A model generated the notes under the pieces. The model was not told the DNA's origin, did no database searches, and saw only the letters and a program-made list of their open reading frames with translations. Below, piece by piece: positions 1 through 5,261 of a DNA stretch of 5,623 bases. This DNA is from an uncultured Halomicronema sp. (lineage in GTDB: Bacteria > Cyanobacteriota > Cyanobacteriia > Phormidesmidales > Phormidesmidaceae). The stretch covers positions 1 through 5,623 of the forward strand of contig CALCPB010000459.1 of the NCBI GenBank assembly GCA_937897665.1, given 5' to 3'. Both the position numbers and the translations under genes were made by a program. Numbering within the stretch: the stretch's first letter is position 1; each line of letters begins with the position of its first letter.

Positions 1-816
1 GTTGAGGATGCAGCGACCACCGATGAAGATGTCCCGGTGGTCATCGACGTCTTAGTCAACGACACTGACGCCGATGCGGACGAACTCAGCGTCACAGCCG
101 TGGGCACTGCCACCAACGGCGAAGTCATCATTAATGAAGATGGCACTCTTACTTACACACCCACCGCGGGATTCAGTGGCGAAGACTCCTTCACCTACAC
201 CGTCAGTGATGGGCTTGAGGAAGTGACTGCGTCCGTTGCCGTCACCGTCAACAACGTCAACGAAGCGCCGGTGGCCGTAGAGGATACCGCTACCACTGAC
301 GAAGACGTGCCGGTCACGATCGAGGTGCTGGCCAATGACACCGATGCTGATGCTGATGAGTTGACCGTGACAGCCGTGGGGACTGCCTTTAATGGTGAGG
401 CTGTCATCAACGATGACGGTACTGTCACCTATACACCCACCGCAGGCTTCAGCGGCGAAGACACTTTCACCTCCACCGTCAGCGACGGTCTGGAAGAAGC
501 AACTGCTGCCGTTACTGTGATTGTGGGCGCGCTCAATGAAGCACCAGTGGCCGTTGACGATATCTTTGACGGTGAGCAAGGTGCCAACATCAGCGGCAAC
601 GTGCTGAGCAATGACAGTGACCCCAACGGGGATGTTTTAATCGTTGGTTTGAGTGATACGGATACCGTCGAGAACGGCATCCTGGAACTCAATCAGGACG
701 GTAGTTTTGCCTATACCCCGAATGAGGGCTTCACCGGCACCGATGGCTTCAGCTACGTGCTGAGTGATGGGCTGCTGACCGATACCGCTGCTGTGACATT
801 GAACATCAATGGCAAT
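1..816 (+). repeat. Three tandem 276-bp (92-residue) cadherin/tandem-95-type repeats
   Basis: Repeat units start at 1, 277 and 553 with the shared frame V-E/D-D and end in NEAPVA. Units 1 and 2 agree at about 73 of 92 residues by my count; unit 3 is clearly more diverged (FDGEQGANISGNVLSNDSD instead of ATTDEDVP...NDTDADADE). The DNA of units 1 and 2 differs at many third codon positions, so the units are not a recent duplication. More units probably lie to the left of the window. Confidence 0.88.
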
Positions 817-1584
817 GGTGGAGGCCCAGGCACACCCACGACGCTGGGACTGTTTGACTATGAGGAGTTCCTGCGGTTTGAAGGCATCAGCGCCGTCGCG
901 CCTGCTGATGAAGTGGGAGGCTTGGCATTGGCGCAACTCTTTGACGAGAGCTTCTATTTAGACCAGAACCCCGATGTGCTTGCAGCAGTTAGTAGTGGAC
1001 AACTGAGCTCTGGCTACGCTCACTTTGTGAGCTCTGGCATCTCAGAAGGCCGCGCCCCCAGCATTCTCTATGATGAAGCCTTTTATCTGGAGATGAATGC
1101 TGACGTTGCTGCAGCGGTTAATGAGGGTAGTTTGTCGAGTGGGTTGACCCATTTCCTCAACGTCGGTCATTTAGAGAACCGCGACCCGAGTAGCGTATTC
1201 AGTCAGGAAGATTACCTGACGAATAATCCGGATGTCAGCACAGCCGTAGATGGCGGTCTCATTGGTAGCGGCTTTGAACACTTCGTGGAGTCTGGCGCTG
1301 AAGAGAACCGCTTACCTTTGTCTCTCTATGACGAAAGTTTCTACTTAGCGAACAATCCGGATGTCGCGGCTGCGGTGGCGAGCGGACAGTTGCCCAACGG
1401 CTTTGAACACTTTGTCGTGGCTGGGCAGAGTGAGGGACGGGCCCCCAGCAGTCTCTACAACGAGGCCAGCTATTTGAGCTTGAATGCCGACGTGGCCGCC
1501 GGTGTCACTGCTGGCAGCTTCAGTAGCGGATTCGATCACTACGAGCAATTCGGACGTTTTGAAGGACGCCCGGTGTTCGCGTAG
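1..1584 (+). CDS. Large secreted repeat protein, 3' part (tandem-95/cadherin-like repeats plus five 43-residue C-terminal repeats)
   Basis: The frame is open from base 1, so this is the C-terminal 527 codons of a longer protein; the GTG at 37 sits inside a repeat and is not the real start. Three Ig/cadherin-like modules of 92 residues come first (bases 1-276, 277-552, 553 to about 816). Each carries a NDTDADADE or NDSDPNGD acidic loop, an EDGTLTYTP-type strand and a GFSGEDSFTYTVSDG-type strand, as in the tandem-95/cadherin-like repeat families, whose acidic loops usually bind calcium. A Gly/Pro/Thr linker (about 810-843) leads to five 43-residue repeats that end at the stop codon. Such proteins are normally extracellular adhesins or surface-layer components, often exported by type I secretion; that role is inferred here. 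No LPXTG, PEP-CTERM or RTX nonapeptide is seen at the C-terminus. The protein is very acidic and low in Lys and Cys, as expected outside the cell. A strong terminator follows 63 bp after the TAG. The architecture is confident; the substrate or ligand is unknown. Confidence 0.9.
   Translation, partial: VEDAATTDEDVPVVIDVLVNDTDADADELSVTAVGTATNGEVIINEDGTLTYTPTAGFSGEDSFTYTVSDGLEEVTASVAVTVNNVNEAPVAVEDTATTDEDVPVTIEVLANDTDADADELTVTAVGTAFNGEAVINDDGTVTYTPTAGFSGEDTFTSTVSDGLEEATAAVTVIVGALNEAPVAVDDIFDGEQGANISGNVLSNDSDPNGDVLIVGLSDTDTVENGILELNQDGSFAYTPNEGFTGTDGFSYVLSDGLLTDTAAVTLNINGNGGGPGTPTTLGLFDYEEFLRFEGISAVAPADEVGGLALAQLFDESFYLDQNPDVLAAVSSGQLSSGYAHFVSSGISEGRAPSILYDEAFYLEMNADVAAAVNEGSLSSGLTHFLNVGHLENRDPSSVFSQEDYLTNNPDVSTAVDGGLIGSGFEHFVESGAEENRLPLSLYDESFYLANNPDVAAAVASGQLPNGFEHFVVAGQSEGRAPSSLYNEASYLSLNADVAAGVTAGSFSSGFDHYEQFGRFEGRPVFA
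937..1581 (+). repeat. Five exact 129-bp (43-residue) repeats forming the protein C-terminus
   Basis: Units begin at bases 937, 1066, 1195, 1324 and 1453, each exactly 43 codons, and the fifth ends at the last sense codon. The shared pattern is YDExFYLxxNPDVAAAV, then xxGxxxSG, then HFxxxG, then EGRxPS. Invariant or near-invariant positions are Y-L in the first helix-like part, N-x-D-V, the SG pair, H, and the E-x-R near the end. Third codon positions differ widely between units, so the array is old and held in phase by selection. Similar 'NPDVAAAV' repeats are known from large secreted proteins of cyanobacteria and proteobacteria; their function is, to my knowledge, not established. Confidence 0.92.
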
Positions 1585-1602
1585 AGAGAGGATTGCTAGA
1601 GG

Positions 1603-1640
1603 TTCAACCCCGACCAACTGGGTAGCATCTTGGGGTTGAA
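1603..1640. other. Perfect 9-bp inverted repeat in the 3' untranslated region
   Basis: TTCAACCCC (1603-1611) is the exact reverse complement of GGGGTTGAA (1632-1640), with a 20-base loop. No T tract follows on the plus strand, so on its own it is not a classical terminator. It lies between the stop codon of the repeat protein and the strong terminator 8 bases downstream. It may stabilise the 3' end of the mRNA or help terminate the convergent transcript. Confidence 0.6.
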
Positions 1641-1647
1641 TATTGCC

Positions 1648-1694
1648 AAAGGGGAAGGAGCGATCGCAGTGCGTTAGTCTCCTTCCCCTTTTTT
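1648..1694 (+). terminator. Rho-independent terminator of the repeat-protein gene
   Basis: A perfect 13-bp stem, AAAGGGGAAGGAG (1648-1660) pairing with CTCCTTCCCCTTT (1679-1691), encloses an 18-base loop. The right arm runs into six consecutive T residues (1689-1694). The loop begins inside a HIP1 octamer (1660-1667). On the minus strand the hairpin is followed only by TTT, so it acts mainly for the plus-strand gene but may also slow read-through from the convergent exported-protein gene that stops at 1720. Confidence 0.88.
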
Positions 1695-1719
1695 AGTCAT
1701 CGGCGAGTGCGGCTCTCGT

Positions 1720-2538
1720 CTAAAACAGGTGAGAGTCTTTAGAGTCACCCCAATTGCGGCTACCCCCCGGCGCAATTTGCGAATATTCCAGGTGGGTGAT
1801 CGCCCCGCTACCGGGATATTCCACTTCTAGACGCTGAATGGCCATGTCGAGGCTGGCAAAAATGCGCAGCGAATTGTCACCTGTGAAGTCTGGATTCACG
1901 AGTGCCTCAACGCTGCTCAGATTGAACGTCATCGCGGCCTCGGTATCGTCAGCGCCGGCGTAGAACCGAATAAAGCCTTCGCCCCGATCGCGATCGTCAA
2001 AGTCCAAAAATCCCAATTTCAAGTCTTTGATCGCCTGCTCAAAGTGAAAGGTAATCGTGCCACCACGAGCATCATCATCCGGATTGCCCAGATTACTGCG
2101 ATCCTTCCGCTTACTGTTATCTTCTTGAATGATGAGCACATTGCCCTGTGCCTCAGTACCAAAGGCGTCGCCAGTGGCCAAATCATGGTCGCCGCCAGAG
2201 CACTTCGGCAAAGATTTATCGCTAGAGCCTTGTGGACGGCAGTTACTGTCAAACAACCGCAGGGGGAGCGATGCCTGCTTGTCACCCTTCAGATTCCGGT
2301 TGGAGTCAACGCTGATGTTGACCCCGTACTGAGCCCATTCATCGCCCACAATGTAGGTGCCCGTTGCGAAATCATCAAAGTCAATCATAAAAGACTCGAA
2401 TAAGGGCTCAGTCGCCGATGACGATGACGTCGCTGAGCCCCCTAACTGCCCCGCTGATGCGCTGGGCGAATTCGCAATTATCAGGGTGGGCGAAAGCGCG
2501 ATCGCGCTCATCAAAACAAAGAAAATACGCATTTCCAT
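1720..2538 (-). CDS. Exported Asp-rich protein of unknown function
   Basis: This 272-residue protein has a typical signal peptide: Met-Glu-Met-Arg, a hydrophobic core (residues 5-22) and a likely signal peptidase I site after ASA at residue 29. A Gly/Ser/Thr linker (30-45) separates it from a domain starting MIDFDDFATGTYIVGDEW. The domain has alternating hydrophobic strands and acidic clusters (DFDD 53-56, DDDAR 154-158, LDFDDRDRGEG 178-188), and two Cys (100 and 113) that could form a disulfide in the periplasm. The DFDD...YGVNI opening resembles the beta-sandwich domains of many PEP-CTERM secreted proteins, but no PEP-CTERM or other sorting tail is present; it ends in a hydrophilic SKDSHLF. 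Calcium or carbohydrate binding is possible but not shown. The first ATG (2538) has no good Shine-Dalgarno sequence, and a second ATG lies two codons inside (2532). The gene is convergent with the repeat-protein gene. The reading frame is confident; the function is unknown. Confidence 0.85.
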   Translation of the reverse strand: MEMRIFFVLMSAIALSPTLIIANSPSASAGQLGGSATSSSSATEPLFESFMIDFDDFATGTYIVGDEWAQYGVNISVDSNRNLKGDKQASLPLRLFDSNCRPQGSSDKSLPKCSGGDHDLATGDAFGTEAQGNVLIIQEDNSKRKDRSNLGNPDDDARGGTITFHFEQAIKDLKLGFLDFDDRDRGEGFIRFYAGADDTEAAMTFNLSSVEALVNPDFTGDNSLRIFASLDMAIQRLEVEYPGSGAITHLEYSQIAPGGSRNWGDSKDSHLF

Positions 2539-2598
2539 ACTCTGTAAATGTTGCCTGGGGTTTGACGCCTTGACCAGAGGAAGGCGGACTCAAACCAA

Positions 2599-2692
2599 GC
2601 AAAGGTGTATAGTCGAACACAACACTACCGTCCGTATATACCGCATGGAAATCCGCAAGCACCCTTCTTATTGGAAACTTCGCAAAGGTGTA
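2599..2692. repeat. 11-bp direct repeat GCAAAGGTGTA upstream of the exported-protein gene
   Basis: GCAAAGGTGTA occurs at 2599-2609 and again at 2682-2692, 83 bp apart. In the direction of the exported-protein gene these are TACACCTTTGC boxes ending about 61 and 144 bp before its ATG. The position suits a regulator-binding site, but with only two copies chance or an old duplication is also possible. Confidence 0.35.
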
Positions 2693-2812
2693 AAAACTTA
2701 AAACCGGATTAAGTAGTGTATAAAGTCCTCAAAAAGTCAGTCTATATACTGAGTCTTTGGGCTCAGGTCAGAACCCAGAATGTCTTGCTAACAAGCGTGA
2801 GTTCCGAGTAAA

Positions 2813-2847
2813 CCGATCACGCCAATGATCAATCGGGCATTTTTTTT
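2813..2847 (+). terminator. Terminator-like hairpin with an 8-T tract, not next to a known gene
   Basis: CCGATCA (2813-2819) can pair with TGATC...CGG (2826-2836) across the loop CGCCAA, with a three-base AAT bulge; it is followed by GCA and eight T residues (2840-2847). This is a fair intrinsic terminator for plus-strand transcription. No plus-strand gene lies upstream within 1.2 kb, because the nearest plus gene already ends in its own terminator at 1694. It could therefore end a small RNA or be a leftover. The bulge makes the stem imperfect. Confidence 0.38.
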
Positions 2848-3200
2848 GATATTGAGGGAGCGTCACTAACGGCCCATCTGGCCAACTTTATGACCAGGCG
2901 ATTGAGGCTGGCGACGACGCACACCCATTGCCGTTATGGATCAAGGCGATCGCTTTTGCATGGCCGTTGTAGCCACATCGCCTTAGCCACTCTCCCCCAA
3001 GAGTTAAGTTCCATACCCGAATATCAGTTCTCGGTTGCCGGACTGCAGATGTCGTCAGCAGAGACGGAAGCACTGGAGGGTAGAGGAGACCGATTTATAT
3101 GACGGCTCTAACGCATCGAGAGCAATCCTCGCTGCAGCAGTGACTTTGAGCCCAGTAGCTTGAGTCCCTTTATTTCGAAGGGTAGGGCAGATCAAGCTGC

Positions 3201-3301
3201 GAGGCTATTGGCAAAGCCATACATGACTCAGGCTAACCGTTGGCTTCACCCCAAAGTACCCCATAGCCACCGATAAACAGAGGCTAAAGATGGCAAAGCC
3301 A
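3201..3301. repeat. Imperfect direct repeat GAGGCTA + TGGCAAAGCCA
   Basis: GAGGCTA followed by TGGCAAAGCCA occurs at 3201-3219 (one base between the parts) and at 3280-3301 (four bases between). TGGCAAAGCCA can itself fold into a 4-bp hairpin. GGCTAT (3203-3208) also has its complement ATAGCC at 3263-3268 between the two copies. No gene or known element explains it. Confidence 0.4.
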
Positions 3302-3453
3302 GGCATCATTATGAATCCTCAAATATGATTTGCGAGAGCAGTTCGCATCCTGAGTCGTTGCTCAGCGAATGGGTAATGGATATGTCATCAGAATCACTGC
3401 AACGAGCGATCATTCTGTCGATAGCATAAACACCTTCTCAATCAATTGAAGCT

Positions 3454-3669
3454 CTAACTATTATCGTTTTCATCCACCATTTTCTTGAGGTGAAGATAGG
3501 CTTCTTCCGGGGTAAGCTGTTCGGCCTTTTCGTCAGGAATATAGAACTCCCAGCTATCCGGAAAATGACGGACAACAAAGCTGGGAATCAAACCGGCTTT
3601 CAACGCTACTCGTCCCAGATTTTCGGCCTGTTCTGCCAGGTTGATCTCGTCCGTAAATTTAGAGGCCAT
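3454..3669 (-). CDS. Small hypothetical protein, about 71 residues
   Basis: The protein begins MASKFTDEINLAEQAENLGR and ends in an acidic, polar tail (MVDENDNS). A first amphipathic helix (about residues 5-25) is followed by a short beta-like segment (SFVVRHFPDSWEFYIPDEK) and a second helix starting at LTPEEAYLHLKKM. It has no signal peptide, membrane segment or Cys, so it is probably a soluble cytoplasmic protein. Two adjacent ATGs are available at 3672 and 3669. The Shine-Dalgarno AGGA (3677-3680 on the minus strand) is 4 bases from the first and 7 from the second, which favours 3669. The balanced composition, helix-friendly sequence and good ribosome-binding site suggest a real gene. I do not recognise the family. 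It follows the oxidoreductase gene on the same strand after 149 bp, so it may have its own promoter. Confidence 0.7.
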   Translation of the reverse strand: MASKFTDEINLAEQAENLGRVALKAGLIPSFVVRHFPDSWEFYIPDEKAEQLTPEEAYLHLKKMVDENDNS

Positions 3670-3716
3670 CATCGTTTCCTGTTAATGAGAACTTTGCCTG
3701 TTGCCAGCTTCGAGCT

Positions 3717-3748
3717 CGCTCTGTGAAACCCTTCGAGCTTTCAGAGCG
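3717..3748. other. Inverted repeat between the oxidoreductase and small-protein genes
   Basis: CGCTCTG (3717-3723) plus AAA (3726-3728) pairs with TTT plus CAGAGCG (3739-3748), with a two-base TG bulge and a 10-base loop. The motif TTCGAGCT appears twice here, at 3709-3716 and at 3732-3739. No T tract follows on either strand, so it is not a standard terminator. On the minus strand it lies about 45 bases before the small-protein start, where it could be an mRNA leader structure or an operator. Confidence 0.4.
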
Positions 3749-3818
3749 CACACTGCTGCAGCTCCACAGTTAGCATACTTCGGAACGTCGTGTTGAGCAG
3801 TTCGTGGGGGAGGAGCCC

Positions 3819-4487
3819 TTAATAAGTGCCTTGACGGCGATCGCCAAACCTCGCTTCAGCTTGGGGTGCTTCAATCAATCCTGGGGTGACTAGAGCATTG
3901 CCCGTAGCAAACATGTAAGTCCTCAAAATATCGGCCTGCACCTCTAGCAACCAGGCATTCGAGAGCCCACCAAAGTCGATGGCTTTCAGCCCAATATCCT
4001 GGAGTAGGGCAGTCGTGATTTGCTTGGCCTCAGCATCATCGCCAGCGATGAATCCCTGTATACCTGCCGTCTGCAGCGTGGCGGCATCACAGTTAAACAC
4101 TTCCATCGCCTGATTGTTCAGTGCTTTGACGACCTTAGCAGCGGGCACATCCTGTTGAGTTGCCACCGCCAGGGCATTGAGAAAGTCTTCTGGCTGGTAC
4201 TCACGGGGAAAATCTCGATTGTTGAGATCGAGGATGATCTTGCCCGCGACCACCGACGTTGATGCCAAAAAGCTAGAAGGCACTGCGCGGACGCTACTGG
4301 CAATAACGTCGCAGGATGCGGCTACCTCGTCGTTCGTACCGCCAGTTGCGCCCAGCCCGATTTCTGCGGCGATCGCCCGCGCTTTATCAGCATCCCGCGA
4401 ACCAAACATGATGTCATGACCTGCGACAGCCCAGGCTCCGCCTAGCACGCGCGCCATGTTACCACTGCCCCAAAATCCAATCTTCAT
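3819..4487 (-). CDS. NADP-binding oxidoreductase of the F420-dependent NADP reductase family
   Basis: The 222-residue protein opens with MKIGFWGSGNMARVLGGAW, a Rossmann fold with the dinucleotide loop GSGNMA (residues 7-12). After the second strand comes GSRDADK (29-35); Ser, Arg and Lys at these places bind the 2'-phosphate of NADP in this family, so NADP(H) is the likely cofactor. Further family hallmarks are GKIILDLNN (82-90), VVKALNN (119-125), FIAGDDAEAK (146-155) and IDFGGLSNAWLLEV (170-183). The length equals that of full-length members of the predicted dinucleotide-binding group (COG2085, F420_oxidored fold). Archaeal members transfer hydride between NADPH and coenzyme F420. Most cyanobacteria are not known to use F420 as a general redox carrier, so the real substrate is unknown. 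The start at 4487 is chosen because GGAG lies 9 bases upstream; the ATG at 4496 touches that GGAG directly. The protein is soluble and cytoplasmic. Two HIP1 sites lie within the gene. Confidence 0.9.
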   Translation of the reverse strand: MKIGFWGSGNMARVLGGAWAVAGHDIMFGSRDADKARAIAAEIGLGATGGTNDEVAASCDVIASSVRAVPSSFLASTSVVAGKIILDLNNRDFPREYQPEDFLNALAVATQQDVPAAKVVKALNNQAMEVFNCDAATLQTAGIQGFIAGDDAEAKQITTALLQDIGLKAIDFGGLSNAWLLEVQADILRTYMFATGNALVTPGLIEAPQAEARFGDRRQGTY

Positions 4488-4496
4488 ACTCAACAT

Positions 4497-4500
4497 CTCC
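4497..4500 (-). promoter_or_regulatory. Ribosome-binding site GGAG that decides the oxidoreductase start
   Basis: On the minus strand GGAG (4497-4500) stands directly against the upstream ATG at 4496 but 9 bases before the ATG at 4487. The second spacing is workable for a ribosome and the first is not, so the protein most likely starts MKIGFWG. Confidence 0.65.
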
Positions 4501-4559
4501 GAATTGAGAAGTTTTTTGCCTCAAATTGCCGACGCTAGCCGCCACAGCTTCAGGTCAAT

Positions 4560-5261
4560 CTACTGTTGGCAGGCAGCAAAATAGAAGCCTAATATCACTT
4601 CTCGAGAATACCAGCGCTTAAAGGACGCCGATCGCACAAATGCCACATAGGCCAGCAAAACAAACATGATAGACAATATCAACTGTTCAAAAACAAGTGC
4701 TCTGACACGAATGAGATTCAACAGAATCACTAGGCTGATCAGCAGAAAGCCACAGGAGATGTTTCTGTACATGATGTGAGTAGCCTGATACAGATCGGCA
4801 GTGACCACTGAGGGTCGATTATTCTCTTTTAAGTAAGCATGGAGTCTAGAGTAAATCCATCCAATATTTTTAGGGATTCCCACCTTTTCTCTCAGCAAAA
4901 GAACTAGCTTATCTTCGAAATCAAGCCTATGGAGATCGAGATCACTACCCATTGCTTGCAATGATTGATCTCTTTCAAGAATCAGCTCATCTTTGAAGTA
5001 ATGATAGCTTTGTCCAAAAACATCACAGAGCACCAGAAAAAACTTCCAAGTAATTCCTTGAATTAAACCGGCTAGCAAATAACTAAAAAAGAACAAGACA
5101 ATTAGAAACTGGATTGAGAAATCCGTTTGCAACGTCAAGATTAGTTCCTGGACACTAATTGCCGGGTTATAAAGCAGAAATATAGCTAACACGAGCGGGA
5201 TGCCGCCAATAATTGAAGAAAAGAACTCATAGGGGCCGAGTACAAATTTGAAAAAATCCAT
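4560..5261 (-). CDS. Four-helix integral membrane protein of unknown function, AT-rich
   Basis: This 233-residue protein has two hydrophobic N-terminal segments (about residues 12-31 and 50-72), a charged middle part (about 82-166) and two C-terminal segments (about 167-184 and 190-209). It ends in a basic, aromatic tail with FKRWYSREVILGFYFA. The positive charges near residues 209-220 and the polar middle domain suggest that both the centre and the tail face the cytoplasm. The middle contains ILERDQS and a helix of the type HRLDFEDKLVLLLREKVG. No signal peptide, catalytic motif or known domain is recognised. The gene is clearly richer in A+T (32-43% G+C on the 60-base lines I counted) than its neighbours and has no HIP1 site, which suggests transfer from another source. 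The ATG at 5261 has no clear Shine-Dalgarno sequence. The oxidoreductase gene follows 72 bp downstream on the same strand. A role as a membrane partner or effector is only a guess. Confidence 0.78.
   Translation of the reverse strand: MDFFKFVLGPYEFFSSIIGGIPLVLAIFLLYNPAISVQELILTLQTDFSIQFLIVLFFFSYLLAGLIQGITWKFFLVLCDVFGQSYHYFKDELILERDQSLQAMGSDLDLHRLDFEDKLVLLLREKVGIPKNIGWIYSRLHAYLKENNRPSVVTADLYQATHIMYRNISCGFLLISLVILLNLIRVRALVFEQLILSIMFVLLAYVAFVRSASFKRWYSREVILGFYFAACQQ

Larger units (their letters stand above)
2539..3453. other. 915-bp stretch without a convincing gene
   Basis: All six frames are broken by stops at short intervals. The longest plus frame (2890-3102, 70 codons) has no Shine-Dalgarno sequence and an unlikely residue mix rich in Arg, His and Leu. 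The part next to 2538 must hold the promoter of the exported-protein gene. Inside the stretch I see an 11-bp direct repeat (2599/2682), a terminator-like hairpin (2813-2847), one HIP1 site (2946) and an imperfect direct repeat (3201/3280). A short plus frame at 2869-2973 reads protein-like (GQLYDQAIEAGDDAHPLPLW) but is closed by stops on both sides and could be a gene remnant. Long non-coding gaps are common in large cyanobacterial genomes. Confidence 0.6.

Noticed and set aside
52..936. Several minus-strand open frames of 77-175 codons across the repeat-protein gene
   Set aside because: They lie antisense to a clearly coding repeat region and arise from its periodic, stop-poor composition; they have no domain, sensible composition or ribosome-binding site of their own.
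1600..1640. tRNA-like GGTTCAACCCC resembling a T-arm
   Set aside because: No acceptor, D-arm or anticodon arm can be built around it; the inverted repeat explains the sequence.
2408..2662. 84-codon minus-strand frame overlapping the start of the exported-protein gene
   Set aside because: It overlaps the signal-peptide coding region in another frame, has no clear ribosome-binding site and resembles no protein I know.
2357..2701. 114-codon plus-strand frame
   Set aside because: Its first half is antisense to the exported-protein gene and the rest has low-quality, Arg/Lys/Cys-rich composition without a Shine-Dalgarno signal.
2890..3102. 70-codon plus-strand frame in the gene-poor stretch
   Set aside because: It is rich in Arg, His and Leu, has no ribosome-binding site, and its opposite strand is also open by chance.
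3099..3143. 14-residue frame starting MTALTHREQ preceded by AGGAG
   Set aside because: The AGGAG is about 11 bases away, the peptide is very short, and no gene follows that it could lead into.
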